A DNA stretch of 64,000 bases from Pseudomonas sp. MWU15-20650 (GTDB taxonomy: Bacteria; Pseudomonadota; Gammaproteobacteria; Pseudomonadales; Pseudomonadaceae), in NCBI RefSeq assembly GCF_023242475.1, contig NZ_JALJFG010000016.1, positions 51,739-115,738 of the forward strand, written 5' to 3'. Shown here in pieces: positions 1 to 9,614 of this stretch (its first letter is position 1; every line of letters begins with the position of its first letter). The notes under the pieces were generated by a model, which was not told the DNA's origin, ran no database searches, and worked only from the letters and a program-made list of their open reading frames with translations. The position numbers and the translations under genes are program-made.

Positions 1-580
1 AACTCACGAGCAGCCCGCCAAAAATCCGGTCGATCCAAGGTCGTGCAGCCATCAACTTCTCACGCACCCTGCCGGCCGAGAAGCATAGCGCGACAAGACT
101 GAACCACACCCCGTGCGCCCCTGCGATGAATAGCCCGTAAGCTATCTGTACAGTTAAGGCGCTGCCCGGATGTACCACACCCATGAATAGGCTGACGATG
201 AAGATCGATGTCTTAGGGTTCAGCGCGTTCGTGAGAAACCCCATGCGCAGCGCGGCCCAGTCAGACAAGGCAGGTGACGGTGCGTCCAGCGATTCGAGTA
301 CCGGCCTGGACCGCAGCATCTTGATGCCCAGGTAAATGAGGTACGCCGCGCCCGCCAGCTTCAGGACGTTGAACAACCCAGGCGTTTGTTGAAGCACCAG
401 GCCCAGGCCGAGCAGCGTGTAGCTCACGTGCACCAGCACGCCCATACCGATACCCATCGCCGTGAGGACGCCTGCCCGTCGTGACACCAGCAGGCCGTTG
501 CGCGAAACCATGGCGAAATCCGGCCCTGGACTAATGCAGGCCAGTAGTGTGATGGTGATTACTGCTATCCATTCGTTCAT
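1..580 (-). CDS. LysE/RhtB family amino-acid exporter (3' end cut by window)
   Basis: Reading from the ATG at 580 gives about 193 residues without a stop before the window edge, so the C-terminus is missing. The protein starts MNEWIAVITITLLACISPGP and keeps the SPGPDFAMV motif typical of RhtB/LysE exporters. Hydrophobic segments follow at about residues 40-60, 65-85, 115-135 and 145-170. Family members export amino acids or homoserine lactones across the inner membrane. The gene is divergent from a LysR regulator at 695, the usual arrangement for LysE exporters and their regulators. The substrate cannot be read from the sequence. Confidence 0.9.
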   Translation of the reverse strand, partial: MNEWIAVITITLLACISPGPDFAMVSRNGLLVSRRAGVLTAMGIGMGVLVHVSYTLLGLGLVLQQTPGLFNVLKLAGAAYLIYLGIKMLRSRPVLESLDAPSPALSDWAALRMGFLTNALNPKTSIFIVSLFMGVVHPGSALTVQIAYGLFIAGAHGVWFSLVALCFSAGRVREKLMAARPWIDRIFGGLLVS

Positions 581-694
581 GCTGTACCGTGCGGATCTTA
601 TTGATAACGCAATATTTGCAGATCCTGTGTTCAGGTAATAACGATGATTTCTGACGGCAATGGTGATCCTTACTCACTGATTCATACAGCGCGC

Positions 695-1594
695 ATGCCT
701 TCGCTATTGGCGTTGCGTTGCTTCGAGTCAGCCGCACGCTTGGAAAACTTTGCCCGTGCGGCTGACGAACTGCACCTGACACCCGGCGCCATCAGCCGCG
801 CAGTGCGTTTGCTTGAAGCGGATTTGGGCGTTGAGTTGTTCGAGCGCCGTAGCCGAAGGGTGTTTCTGACCGATGCCGGACGGCGCCTGGCGAAGGCGGT
901 GGGTGAAGGGCTGGGGTTGATGAGCCATGCCGTTCGCGAGCTACGCGCTGATGCGCGGCAGGCGCGCCAACTTGTATTGTCTTGCGAGCCAACACTGTTG
1001 ATGCGCTGGTTGATCCCACGGTGGAGCGACTTCCAGGCTCAGCATCGCGGGCTGGACATCCATTTGGTGGCCGGCGGTGGCCCTTTTTCATTCGAGCATG
1101 GCATCGACTTGGCCATCCGGCGCGACGATTTTCCTCGTTCCGACACTGACCATGCCGAGACCCTGTTCACCGAGAAGATCGGCCCTGTCTGTCGGTCGGA
1201 AAAGGCCGAGCAGTGGTTCGGCAAAACCCGCAAAACCCTGCGCGCCTCTGCCCCCCTGTTGCAGACGACCAGCCGACCTGGCGCTTGGCAAGAGTGGGCC
1301 CGTGCCAAGGGGCTGCCCACTCCAGCGAGCCAGATGCAGTCTTTTGAGCACTTCTATTTCAGTCTCCAGGCGGCCGTCGCTGGCCTGGGCGTGGCCATCG
1401 GCCCGTGGCACCTGGTGCGCGACGATATCCAGAGTGGTGTGTTGGTGGCGCCGTTGGGTTTTGTCGAGGATGGCTCGCGCTACTGCCTGTTGTCGCCCGC
1501 AGCCCCAAAGCCTGGAAGCCCGGCAATGGCATTGCTGAAATGGTTGCAGGCAGCCGACGGCTTGGACGAGTTGAGGGGCGGGCCCGGGGATTAA
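695..1594 (+). CDS. LysR family transcriptional regulator (GcvA-like)
   Basis: About 299 residues from the ATG at 695. An in-frame ATG at 644 would add 17 residues lying before the conserved MPSLLALRCFESAARL start of the helix-turn-helix. The N-terminal HTH (about residues 1-60, with LHLTPGAISRAVRLLEADLG) is followed by a LysR substrate-binding domain. The pattern 'LRCFESAARLENFARAADELHLTPGAISR' type start resembles the GcvA/AmpR branch. It is divergent from the LysE exporter, so it probably controls that gene. The effector is unknown. Confidence 0.88.
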   Translation: MPSLLALRCFESAARLENFARAADELHLTPGAISRAVRLLEADLGVELFERRSRRVFLTDAGRRLAKAVGEGLGLMSHAVRELRADARQARQLVLSCEPTLLMRWLIPRWSDFQAQHRGLDIHLVAGGGPFSFEHGIDLAIRRDDFPRSDTDHAETLFTEKIGPVCRSEKAEQWFGKTRKTLRASAPLLQTTSRPGAWQEWARAKGLPTPASQMQSFEHFYFSLQAAVAGLGVAIGPWHLVRDDIQSGVLVAPLGFVEDGSRYCLLSPAAPKPGSPAMALLKWLQAADGLDELRGGPGD

Positions 1595-1648
1595 CGGATT
1601 GATGCGAGATACGCTGTGCAGCCATCACTCTATGAATGAGGCTCATGA

Positions 1649-1933
<285 letters not shown>

Positions 1934-1960
1934 AGCCGCACCTAATACAAACAGCGACAA

Positions 1961-2875
1961 TCAAAGACTGTCAGGATCCCCAAAAAACATCTGAATCCGC
2001 GACCGTAGCCACCGCTCACCCGGATCATTGTCCTGCGAGCCACGCCAGGCCATGTGCAGTTCAAACGAGCGCACCGGCAATGGCGGGTCTTCGGCGCGCA
2101 GGCCGCCGGCCGAGGTCAGTGCCTCGGCGGCGTAATCCGGTACGGTGGCCAGAATGTCGGTGCCTGCCAATAGCGTGCCCAGTCCATTGAACTGCGGCAC
2201 CGCCAGTACCACATGGCGTTTGCGATCAAGCTTCTCCAACTCTTCATCAATAAACCCGCTCAAGTCCCCGGCAAACGACACCAGCGCATGAGGGCGCGCG
2301 CAGAAGTCGTCCAGGCTCAGTGAGCCGGGCACGCTGTCGGCACGCAGCAGTTTCGGCAGGCTGCGACGCAGCACCTTGCGTTTGGCGTTGGCCGGCAGGT
2401 CGGCGGTGTAGCTGACGCCGATGGAGATTTCACCGGAGGCGAGCAGGCCGGGCATCAGGATGTAGTTGACGCGGCGCACCACCAGCACGATGCCAGGGGC
2501 TTCGGCGCGCAGGCGTTTGAGCAATTGCGGGAGCAGGGCGAACTCGACGTCATCGGACAGGCCGATGCGGAACACCGCCGTGCTGGTGGCCGGGTCGAAT
2601 TCGGCGGCTCGGCTCACGGCGGTAGAAATCGAGTCCAGGGCCGGGGAGAGCAGGGCGAAGATTTCCACCGCACGGGCCGTGGGTTCCATGCTGCGCCCGG
2701 TACGCACAAACAGCGGGTCATCAAACAACCCACGCAGGCGCGACAACGCTGCGCTGATGGCCGGCTGGCCGAGGAACAACTTCTCGGCGGCGCGGGTCAC
2801 ACTGCGCTCATGCATCAAGGTTTCGAATACGATCAAGAGGTTAAGGTCGACACGACGCAGGTCGTTACGGTTCAT
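1961..2875 (-). CDS. LysR family transcriptional regulator (NodD/NahR-like)
   Basis: 304 residues from the ATG at 2875, which has an AGGA ribosome-binding site. An upstream in-frame start at 2959 would add a non-conserved tail. The MNRNDLRRVDLNLLIVFETL start and the sequence LFLGQPAISAALSRLRGLFD then DPLFVRTGRSMEPT are typical of the NahR/NodD/LinR branch, which often responds to aromatic or xenobiotic compounds. The rest is the periplasmic-binding-like effector domain. It is divergent from the dehydrogenase at 3144, its likely target; this is inferred from position only. Confidence 0.88.
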   Translation of the reverse strand: MNRNDLRRVDLNLLIVFETLMHERSVTRAAEKLFLGQPAISAALSRLRGLFDDPLFVRTGRSMEPTARAVEIFALLSPALDSISTAVSRAAEFDPATSTAVFRIGLSDDVEFALLPQLLKRLRAEAPGIVLVVRRVNYILMPGLLASGEISIGVSYTADLPANAKRKVLRRSLPKLLRADSVPGSLSLDDFCARPHALVSFAGDLSGFIDEELEKLDRKRHVVLAVPQFNGLGTLLAGTDILATVPDYAAEALTSAGGLRAEDPPLPVRSFELHMAWRGSQDNDPGERWLRSRIQMFFGDPDSL

Positions 2876-3143
2876 CTTGTGTCCTGGAAGAGTCAGCAAA
2901 CTTGACGAGAGCGGCCATATGAAAACCGCTTGGGTTCCACTTGGAAGCATGACCGGCATGAATCTTACGGGGAAAGACTGGTACTCTGCACCGGCTAATT
3001 GAGTTTTCCTACGATAGTTGGGATCTATTCATCCAGCGCGGAATCAATGACAGGCATGTCGACTATTAATGGCGACCGATGGCCTTACCTGGAAAGCCCA
3101 GATAGAGTTCATGGCATTAGAGGTTACTTTGACGAGGTTTGCG

Positions 3144-4166
3144 ATGTCCCGCACGATCCGTTTTCACAAGTTTGGTCCGGCCGAGGTGCTCAAATGCGAA
3201 GAGCATGCAGCCGCGCAGCCCGCACCGGGCGAAGTGCAGGTGCGTGTTGAAGCCATTGGGATCAGCTGGTACGACATTCTGTGGCGCCAGAACCTGGCGT
3301 CTTCCCATGCGCGCCTGCCGTCCGGCCTTGGCCATGAGATGGCCGGGGTGGTGGTAGCCCTCGGCGACGGCGTGGATGATTTGGCGGTGGGCGATAAAGT
3401 GGCCAGTTTTCCGGCCGAGAGCCCTAATGATTACCCGGTGTATGGCGAACAGATCGTCTTGCCCCGTTCGGCCCTGACCCGCTACCCGGATGTCTTGAGC
3501 CCCATTGAAGCCAGCGTGCACTACACGCCGCTGCTGATTGCGTACTTTGCCTACATGGACCTGGCGCGGGTCAAGCCTGGGCAATTTGCCCTGGTGACCG
3601 ATGCCAGCCACTGCGCCGGCCCTTCGTTTGTACAACTGGGCAAGGCCCTGGGCGTGCGGGTGATTGCTGCCACCAAGGACAGCGCCGAGCGCGAATACCT
3701 GCTGTCGCTTGGGGCCGAGAAAGTCATTGTCACGGAACAACAAGACCTGCTGATGCAGATCAACAAGTTCACTGACAATCGCGGTGTCGACGTCGTATTC
3801 GACGGCCTAGGGGGGCCGCAGATGTCGCTGCTCGGGGATGTCCTGGCGCCTCGCGGCAGCCTGGTGCTGTACGGGCTGCAAGGTGGCAACCAGACGCCAT
3901 TCCCGGCCTGTGCGGCGTTCCAGAAGAACATTCAGTTCTTTGTGCACTGTATTGGCAACTTCACCGGTAAGCCGGAATTGGGCATCGTCCAGGACCACGT
4001 GGCATTGCAGCGTGCGTTGCGTGACATCAACCAACTGACCGCCGATCGTGTGCTTGTTCCACTGAAAACCACGGTGTTTCCGTTCAATCAGTTCGTCGAA
4101 GCACACCGCTACATGGATGAATGCCCGTGCCGCGAGCGAGTTGCATTGCAGGTTGAAGCTGTTTGA
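3144..4166 (+). CDS. Zinc-type medium-chain alcohol dehydrogenase / quinone oxidoreductase
   Basis: 340 residues from the ATG at 3144, which follows a GAGG site; the 25-residue longer frame starting at 3069 has no such support. An N-terminal GroES-like domain carries GHEMAGVVVALGDGVDDLAVGDKV. The Rossmann domain follows (LVTDASHCAGPSFVQLGKAL, GVDVVFDGLGGPQ). This is the MDR superfamily with NAD(P)H-dependent reduction or oxidation of alcohols, aldehydes or quinones. The usual catalytic Cys ligand pattern (GxDxC) is not obvious, so a zinc-free quinone-reductase mode is likely. It is divergent from a LysR gene. Confidence 0.88.
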   Translation: MSRTIRFHKFGPAEVLKCEEHAAAQPAPGEVQVRVEAIGISWYDILWRQNLASSHARLPSGLGHEMAGVVVALGDGVDDLAVGDKVASFPAESPNDYPVYGEQIVLPRSALTRYPDVLSPIEASVHYTPLLIAYFAYMDLARVKPGQFALVTDASHCAGPSFVQLGKALGVRVIAATKDSAEREYLLSLGAEKVIVTEQQDLLMQINKFTDNRGVDVVFDGLGGPQMSLLGDVLAPRGSLVLYGLQGGNQTPFPACAAFQKNIQFFVHCIGNFTGKPELGIVQDHVALQRALRDINQLTADRVLVPLKTTVFPFNQFVEAHRYMDECPCRERVALQVEAV

Positions 4167-4185
4167 GCTGTAGGAGTATTCGCAA

Positions 4186-4257
4186 ATGAGTACGCCTGCG
4201 TCTGAGTCGATGAGGCAAATGCGCCATTTCACAGGGCTTAACCCACGTAAGGGTTGA
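4186..4257 (+). CDS. Possible 23-residue small ORF behind the dehydrogenase
   Basis: An ATG at 4186 with an AGGAG site nine bases upstream opens a 23-codon frame (MSTPASESMRQMRHFTGLNP and three more). The end of the frame overlaps the hairpin at 4235-4260, which could attenuate or stabilise it. No family is recognised. The good ribosome-binding site is the only support. Confidence 0.2.
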   Translation: MSTPASESMRQMRHFTGLNPRKG

Positions 4258-4260
4258 GCC
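4235..4260. terminator. 10-bp hairpin downstream of the dehydrogenase gene
   Basis: GGCTTAACCC and GGGTTGAGCC form a 10-bp stem (one G-U pair) around the loop ACGTAA. No run of U follows, so it is either a weak or Rho-linked terminator or an RNA-stabilising structure. Confidence 0.4.
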
Positions 4261-4870
4261 GCCGCCTGGGTGTTCCGCCCTACAAACAATACCTTTCTCC
4301 CTTACGCCGCCCTGAAACTCAGCGCGGCGCTGTTGTGTGCGCGCTAATAACGCAGAGTGCGTTGAGCATCTGAACTGGTTTCTGGCGCTGTTCTGTATCT
4401 GTTAATCATTAATTGAGTGCCGATAATTGTGTCTTCACTGTCATCTCAAGGATTGAGCAATGATTGAATATTTGACTTTACTGTTTCACATCTCGAGAAC
4501 TAACAGGGGTGTAGGTGTACACCCGAATAGTGCACAGAAAACGCCGGGGCGTTTTGCAAGGAGCAGAGCCGGGTCGGCAAATAAAGTTCGTCGGATGTTT
4601 CTCTAGTTTCTTGGTTAAACCGGTGTAGGCAGTTGTCGGAGTCTTCCTAAGACCGAGGATCAGCACCGCTGAAAGTCGCGAAAGCGCGCGGTTCTGGCGG
4701 GGTGGGGCGGCCAAGAGCTCGCCTGGCCAGCCCGGTATTTTTGTTGCAGGGTGCTAATGTTGAATCATCTTCGCGCCGTGCAGCGGACGACATGCCTACA
4801 GATGTAATGAATCGGGCAATTACTGTTGATAGTTGCTTGAAACTGATATTTCAACTCAGGTAGTAGAACG
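4258..4870. other. Non-genic stretch with one weak small ORF
   Basis: About 610 bases without a recognisable gene. The middle (4370-4620) is less GC-rich than the neighbours. A 48-codon frame at 4460-4606 has an AAGGAT site before its ATG (MIEYLTLLFHISRT...), but no family is recognised. A 10-bp palindrome GGTGTACACC lies at 4514-4523. The promoter of the 4871 gene must lie at the right end; no clear -35/-10 pair could be picked by eye. Confidence 0.5.
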
Positions 4871-6295
4871 ATGAGCGCAATTCACGAACAAGCGATGAAC
4901 TATGTTTACCAGCAAGTTCTGCAACGTTTAATCGGGCACTTCACTCGCGCTGAACGCACAGCGCTTCAATTATTGATCCAGCGCATTGTGGTTGCCGCAG
5001 GCGGCATGGAACAAGTGGGCCATTACAAAGTACTGGTCGCCCACGGCGGCGGCGAGGTCAGTAGCTACACCCTCGCGCTGCTGCGTGCGGCGCAACTGAC
5101 CATTGCGGGGCGTGCCCCCAGAACTTTTCAGCTGCGGGTGGCAACCCTGCGGCATGCGGGAATGACCCAGGCCACACTTGACTCCTTACATAGCGGCTAC
5201 AGCGCGCTGTTTTTGCATGATGACCCGCGTGTGGAACTGCTGCTGGTCGAAAACCAGGACGTGTATCCCTTTAATCCTCAGCGCCCGGCCTCGAGCGTCG
5301 GGCGTGAAGTCAGCCAGCGCAACATGCTGATGCTGGGGCACCTGACGTCCGGAGATATCCGCGCAACGTTGTGCAACGACACTTACCTGGCCTTGGGGGA
5401 TTTTTACCAGCGAGTCACTACCTGGAACGGCGGTGTTCATGCGCTGGTCAGCGGTGATTCTGCGCGCAAGCAGGGCCAATACCTGGCCTGGTTGAAGAAG
5501 ACCGCCTTGGCCGCGAATGTCACTGTCGCGCCCGGCTGGCCGGCGTCGCTCACTGCCCTGTTTGCACGCATGGAGGATTGGAGCATCGGTTGCTATCGTG
5601 ACCTCTATGGCGAGCATTATGTGGGCGCCGAGAGTTCTGGCCGAGGCGAGCACCGTCATTTGGCCTACATCGGCATAGGCGACCTGCTCAACGACGTGGA
5701 CGTTGCCCAGTCGCCGCTGTTGAGCGAGTTCCTGGCCCATAGGCCGGACCCGTTTGACTTCCACTTCAGCCATCCGGCCTACCCCAATCCATTGCTGATG
5801 GCGCATTTGCATGGGTTGCAGGCCGAATGCCTGCGTGAGCTTTCCTATGAGCATGGCGTCGAGGGCTTTGTTCGCCAGGCAATGGACTACATGCTCCGTC
5901 GACAGATCCCAACCGCCTTGATCGCCGAGGCGTCCGGCCACGATGGACGTGTTTTATCCACGACCTACGCTCAGGAATTCTTTGGCCTGGATGAGGGCCA
6001 ATTGACCTGCCTGTTGTTCTCGCCCTTCATTCACCATGGCGAGCGGCTGGAGGGTTACCTGCGTCAATGTCATCCCGGCATGTTGGTGGGGCTCCCCGAA
6101 CTGCACAAGGCACTTCAAGGCAGCCCGGCGGCCGACATGCTGCAACAGTGGTTAGTCGACACCAGCGGTTTGTCACTGCCCCTGTTGCAGCACTTGTACC
6201 GCAAGCGCCCCCAGCACGTTGACCGGGGGGCCTATGCGCGCAAACGGCGAGCGGCGCAATCCGAGATGCGGCTTGCCCAGTTGTCGGGGCGTTAG
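4871..6295 (+). CDS. Unrecognised 474-residue protein
   Basis: I do not recognise this family. The protein is soluble-looking (no signal peptide or membrane segment). It starts MSAIHEQAMNYVYQQVLQRL and ends in a basic tail (AYARKRRAAQSEMRLAQLSG). Blocks that look structured are GHYKVLVAHGGGEVSSYTLA (about 50-70), LLVENQDVYPFNP (about 125-137) and a His-rich stretch HFSHPAYPNPLLMAHLHGLQ (about 297-316). It is followed 36 bases later by a MocR-type regulator in the same direction, so the two are probably co-transcribed. Codon use fits the genome. A role linked to PLP or amino-acid metabolism would be only a guess from the neighbour. Confidence 0.85.
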   Translation: MSAIHEQAMNYVYQQVLQRLIGHFTRAERTALQLLIQRIVVAAGGMEQVGHYKVLVAHGGGEVSSYTLALLRAAQLTIAGRAPRTFQLRVATLRHAGMTQATLDSLHSGYSALFLHDDPRVELLLVENQDVYPFNPQRPASSVGREVSQRNMLMLGHLTSGDIRATLCNDTYLALGDFYQRVTTWNGGVHALVSGDSARKQGQYLAWLKKTALAANVTVAPGWPASLTALFARMEDWSIGCYRDLYGEHYVGAESSGRGEHRHLAYIGIGDLLNDVDVAQSPLLSEFLAHRPDPFDFHFSHPAYPNPLLMAHLHGLQAECLRELSYEHGVEGFVRQAMDYMLRRQIPTALIAEASGHDGRVLSTTYAQEFFGLDEGQLTCLLFSPFIHHGERLEGYLRQCHPGMLVGLPELHKALQGSPAADMLQQWLVDTSGLSLPLLQHLYRKRPQHVDRGAYARKRRAAQSEMRLAQLSGR

Positions 6296-6331
6296 CAGCG
6301 TGCATTCACGTATACAGCCGAGTGGGCGGCC

Positions 6332-7738
6332 ATGACCCTGAGGGGGGAGCGGCAGGCGGATTTTGCCTATCAGGCGGTGTATCGCTACATGATCAGCCTG
6401 ATCAACGAAGTCAGCCTGGAAACGCCGGTCAAATTGCCGTCCCTGCGGCAGTTGTCGACGCGCTTGAACGTGTCGATCTCAACCATTCAGTACGCCTATT
6501 CACTGTTGGAGAAGGAAGGGCGTGTCTACTCGGTGGCCAAGTCCGGCTATTTTGCCTGGCCTGTGGCTGCCAACCCGCCCGTGATGGCGGGCACCGACCT
6601 GCTTGAGCGGCTGTATGCGGCGGCGCGGCGGCCGGCCATGGCCGTCCTCAGCGGTGATGAGCCGTCCCTGCTGGGGTCACTGGATGGCGCCTTGCTGACG
6701 TTGGAGCGCCAACTGGTGCGCAGTTATCCGCACCGCTTGCAGCCGTGGTCGCAACCCTGTGGCGTGTGGGAATTGCGCGCGGCACTGGCCGCCCGTTATA
6801 CCTCGTCGCCCACGCGCTGCTGGCAGGCCGACGAGGTGTATATCGGTGCCGATCTGCAGGGCATATTAGCGATCTTGATTGACGCGCTGGGCCTCAAAGG
6901 CACTGCGGTGGTGGTCGAGTCACCTTGTGATTATCGTGTGTTGCGCCTGTTGCAAACCGCCGGCGTGCGGGTGATCGAATTGCCGTGGTGCGCCGATGGC
7001 AGCCTCGACCTGGCGACACTCGAACACGTGCTGCGTCACGAGCCGGTAAACCTGGTGCTGCTGTCATCGGTGGTCAGCATGCCGTCGGGTATTGCGTTGT
7101 CGGTTCCGGAACGGCTGCAAGTCGCGCATTTGCTGGACCAATATGGCTGCTGGCTGCTGGAGAACGACACCTTTGGTGAGCTGAGCTTCGCGCCTTCCCA
7201 GGCCGCCCTGCGTCACCTGGTCAATCCGCAACGGCTGGTTGTGTTCTCATCGTTCGAGAAGGTACTGGGCCCGGAAGCGCCCTTTGGCTATCTGCTGTCG
7301 CGGCACCTGAGCAGCGAATTGCAACGCCAGTTCCTGCTGCGCGCCTTCCGGCTGTCGTCTATCCGTCAACGCGCGATTGCCCGGCTTTACCAGAGCGGGC
7401 GAGTCGACCAGCACTTGCAGGCATTACGCCAGCGCCTGCAGGAGCAGGCGCAAGCCATGGCGCAGCGATTGGACGCACGCCTGGAAGGGCGCGTGAGCTA
7501 TCGCCCGCCTATCGCCGGCGCAAGCTTCTGGTTGCGCTCGGTGGCGCCAGTGGACATGCGCCTGGTGTTCCAGCGCATGTTGGCCCAGCAGGTGGTGATT
7601 GCCCCCGGCGAGTTGTTCAGCCTCAGTGGCTTGCATCACCAGCATATGCGCCTGAGCCACACGTTCACTGGCCAGCCCAACCTGGATATCGCCCTGGAGG
7701 CGTTGGCCCAGGCGCTGCAACAGGCGCAGACTTGTTAG
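6332..7738 (+). CDS. MocR-type regulator: GntR HTH fused to an aminotransferase-like domain
   Basis: 468 residues. The winged HTH occupies about residues 8-80 ([20 protein letters not shown] then [20 protein letters not shown]). The remainder has the fold-type I aminotransferase pattern. The PLP lysine seems kept (K310 in [16 protein letters not shown]). The usual Asn of the NPTG motif is Met250 in SMPSG, and the usual pyridine-binding Asp of EDDY is Asn278 in ENDTF. PLP binding may therefore be altered or lost. It lies 36 bases behind the unknown 474-residue gene and probably regulates it. Confidence 0.88.
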   Translation: MTLRGERQADFAYQAVYRYMISLINEVSLETPVKLPSLRQLSTRLNVSISTIQYAYSLLEKEGRVYSVAKSGYFAWPVAANPPVMAGTDLLERLYAAARRPAMAVLSGDEPSLLGSLDGALLTLERQLVRSYPHRLQPWSQPCGVWELRAALAARYTSSPTRCWQADEVYIGADLQGILAILIDALGLKGTAVVVESPCDYRVLRLLQTAGVRVIELPWCADGSLDLATLEHVLRHEPVNLVLLSSVVSMPSGIALSVPERLQVAHLLDQYGCWLLENDTFGELSFAPSQAALRHLVNPQRLVVFSSFEKVLGPEAPFGYLLSRHLSSELQRQFLLRAFRLSSIRQRAIARLYQSGRVDQHLQALRQRLQEQAQAMAQRLDARLEGRVSYRPPIAGASFWLRSVAPVDMRLVFQRMLAQQVVIAPGELFSLSGLHHQHMRLSHTFTGQPNLDIALEALAQALQQAQTC

Positions 7739-7842
7739 CGTATGAAAATTCTCCAAGAAAAGTCGGATCGATACCGTCGCGCAGTAGTCCAAGTCTCAGT
7801 AAACTGTCATTTTTTCCGAATCCTTCTTTTCGAGGTTTATGC

Positions 7843-9486
7843 ATGACTATCAGTCCTTTTGCGGGCAAGCCGGCGCCAGCCCAGTTGCTGGTGGATATCC
7901 CGCGACTGGTCACGGCCTATTACACCGGCCAGCCTGATGCAGCGATCTCCACCCAGCGTGTGGCCTTTGGTACCTCCGGGCACCGTGGCAGCTCGTTCGA
8001 GCTGAGCTTCAACGAATGGCATGTCCTTGCGATCAGCCAGGCCATCTGCCTGTACCGCGAAGCCCAGGGCATCAATGGCCCTTTGTTCGTGGGCCTGGAT
8101 ACTCACGCACTGTCGACGCCTGCCGGCGCCAGCGCACTGGAAGTATTGGCCGCCAATGGCGTGCACGTGATGCTGGCCGAAGGCGATGAATACACGCCGA
8201 CCCCGGCCATTTCCCACGCCATCATCTGCTACAACCGCGGCCGCACCAGCGGCCTGGCGGACGGCATCGTGATTACGCCGTCCCACAACCCGCCGCAAAG
8301 TGGCGGCTACAAGTACAACCCGCCCAACGGTGGCCCGGCCGATACCCACGTCACCAAGTGGATCGAAGCCAAGGCCAACGAATTGCTGGCCAATAAGCTG
8401 GCGGGGGTCAAGCGCATCTCCCATGCTCAGGCACTCAAGGCTGATACGACCCATCGCCACGACTACCTCAACAGCTACGTGGCCGACTTGATCAATGTGA
8501 TCGACATGGACGCGATCCGCAGCGCCGACCTGCGCCTGGGTGTCGACCCATTGGGGGGTGCAGGGGTGCGCTACTGGTCGGCGATTGCCGAGCATTACCG
8601 CCTGAACCTGGACGTGGTGAATACCGAAGTCGACCCTACCTTCCGCTTCATGAGCGTCGACTGGGACGGCCAGATCCGCATGGACCCGTCTTCGAGCTAC
8701 GCCATGCAAGGTCTGATCGGCCTCAAGGAACGCTTCGACGTTGCATTTGCCTGCGACCCGGACCACGACCGTCACGGTATCGTGACGCCATCTGGTGGCT
8801 TGTTGGCGCCGAATAACTACCTGGCGGTGTCCATCGACTACCTGTTCCAGAACCGTCCTGATTGGCGCGCCGACGCTGCCGTGGGCAAGACCGTGGTCAG
8901 CAGCGGCCTGATTGATCGCGTTGCGGCGCGTATCGGTCGTCGCCTGTACGAAGTGCCGGTGGGCTTCAAATGGTTTGCTGATGGCTTGTTCGACGGTTCC
9001 CTGGGTTTCGGCGGTGAAGAAAGCGCCGGCGCCTCGTTCCTGCGTAAAGACGGCACGGTGTGGAGCACCGACAAGGACGGCCTGATCCCAGCCTTGCTGG
9101 CGGCCGAAATGACCTCGCGCAAAGGCCAGGACCCAAGCCAGATCTACCGCGGCCTCACCGACGCCCTGGGCGAGCCGTTTGCCATTCGTGTCGACGCCAA
9201 GGCGACCCCGGCGCAGAAGGCCCTGTTGGGCAAGTTGTCGCCGGAGCAGGTCACGTCTACGCAATTGGCCGGGGAAAGCATCCAGCAGATCCTCAGCCAT
9301 GCACCGGGCAACAACCAGGCGATTGGCGGCTTGAAGGTCATGACCGAGAACGGCTGGTTTGCTGCACGACCGTCGGGCACCGAGGATATCTACAAGATCT
9401 ACGCCGAGAGCTTTATTGGCGAGGATCACCTCAAGCAACTGGTGGAAGAGGCCCAAGTGCTGGTTGACGGCGCAATAACCCAGTAA
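7843..9486 (+). CDS. pgm: Phosphoglucomutase (alpha-D-glucose phosphate-specific)
   Basis: 547 residues from the ATG at 7843 (GAGG site upstream), matching the family length of about 546; a longer frame from 7732 is unsupported. It interconverts glucose-1-phosphate and glucose-6-phosphate, feeding glycogen/trehalose and exopolysaccharide or LPS precursors. The FGTSGHRG sugar-phosphate loop is at about 42-49. The phosphoserine loop TPSHNP has Ser147. The metal loop is DPDHDRHG, and the substrate-specificity loop is GEESAGASF. It stands alone, 104 bases behind the MocR gene, and is followed by a REPIN. Confidence 0.96.
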   Translation: MTISPFAGKPAPAQLLVDIPRLVTAYYTGQPDAAISTQRVAFGTSGHRGSSFELSFNEWHVLAISQAICLYREAQGINGPLFVGLDTHALSTPAGASALEVLAANGVHVMLAEGDEYTPTPAISHAIICYNRGRTSGLADGIVITPSHNPPQSGGYKYNPPNGGPADTHVTKWIEAKANELLANKLAGVKRISHAQALKADTTHRHDYLNSYVADLINVIDMDAIRSADLRLGVDPLGGAGVRYWSAIAEHYRLNLDVVNTEVDPTFRFMSVDWDGQIRMDPSSSYAMQGLIGLKERFDVAFACDPDHDRHGIVTPSGGLLAPNNYLAVSIDYLFQNRPDWRADAAVGKTVVSSGLIDRVAARIGRRLYEVPVGFKWFADGLFDGSLGFGGEESAGASFLRKDGTVWSTDKDGLIPALLAAEMTSRKGQDPSQIYRGLTDALGEPFAIRVDAKATPAQKALLGKLSPEQVTSTQLAGESIQQILSHAPGNNQAIGGLKVMTENGWFAARPSGTEDIYKIYAESFIGEDHLKQLVEEAQVLVDGAITQ

Positions 9487-9500
9487 CAGCGCAGAACCCG

Positions 9501-9590
9501 ATGTGGGAGGGGGCTTGCCCGATAGCGGTGGATCAGTCGATAGCTTAATTGACTGACACACTGTCATCGGGAGCAAGCCCCCTCCCACAT
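9501..9590. repeat. REPIN (two inverted REP sequences), copy 1
   Basis: ATGTGGGAGGGGGCTTG at the left is matched by CAAGCCCCCTCCCACAT at the right. Between them lies a spacer shared with the copies at 12994 and 46350 (GGATCAGTCGATA, TTGACTGACACACTGTCATC). It fills most of the gap between pgm and the convergent pirin gene. It belongs to the GGGGGCTTGCTCCCGAT family common in P. fluorescens genomes. Confidence 0.9.
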
Positions 9591-9614
9591 TTTTGATTGG
9601 GGCAACGAGTTACA

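Noticed and set aside
4514..4523. Palindrome GGTGTACACC as an operator
   Set aside because: Ten bases only, no regulator or gene start close enough to give it meaning.
4478..4714. 78-codon minus-strand frame
   Set aside because: No ribosome-binding site, no family, odd composition.
7837..9588. 583-codon open frame antisense to pgm
   Set aside because: It mirrors pgm codon by codon, has low-complexity R/G/H/V composition, and runs into the REPIN. A product of high GC at third positions.
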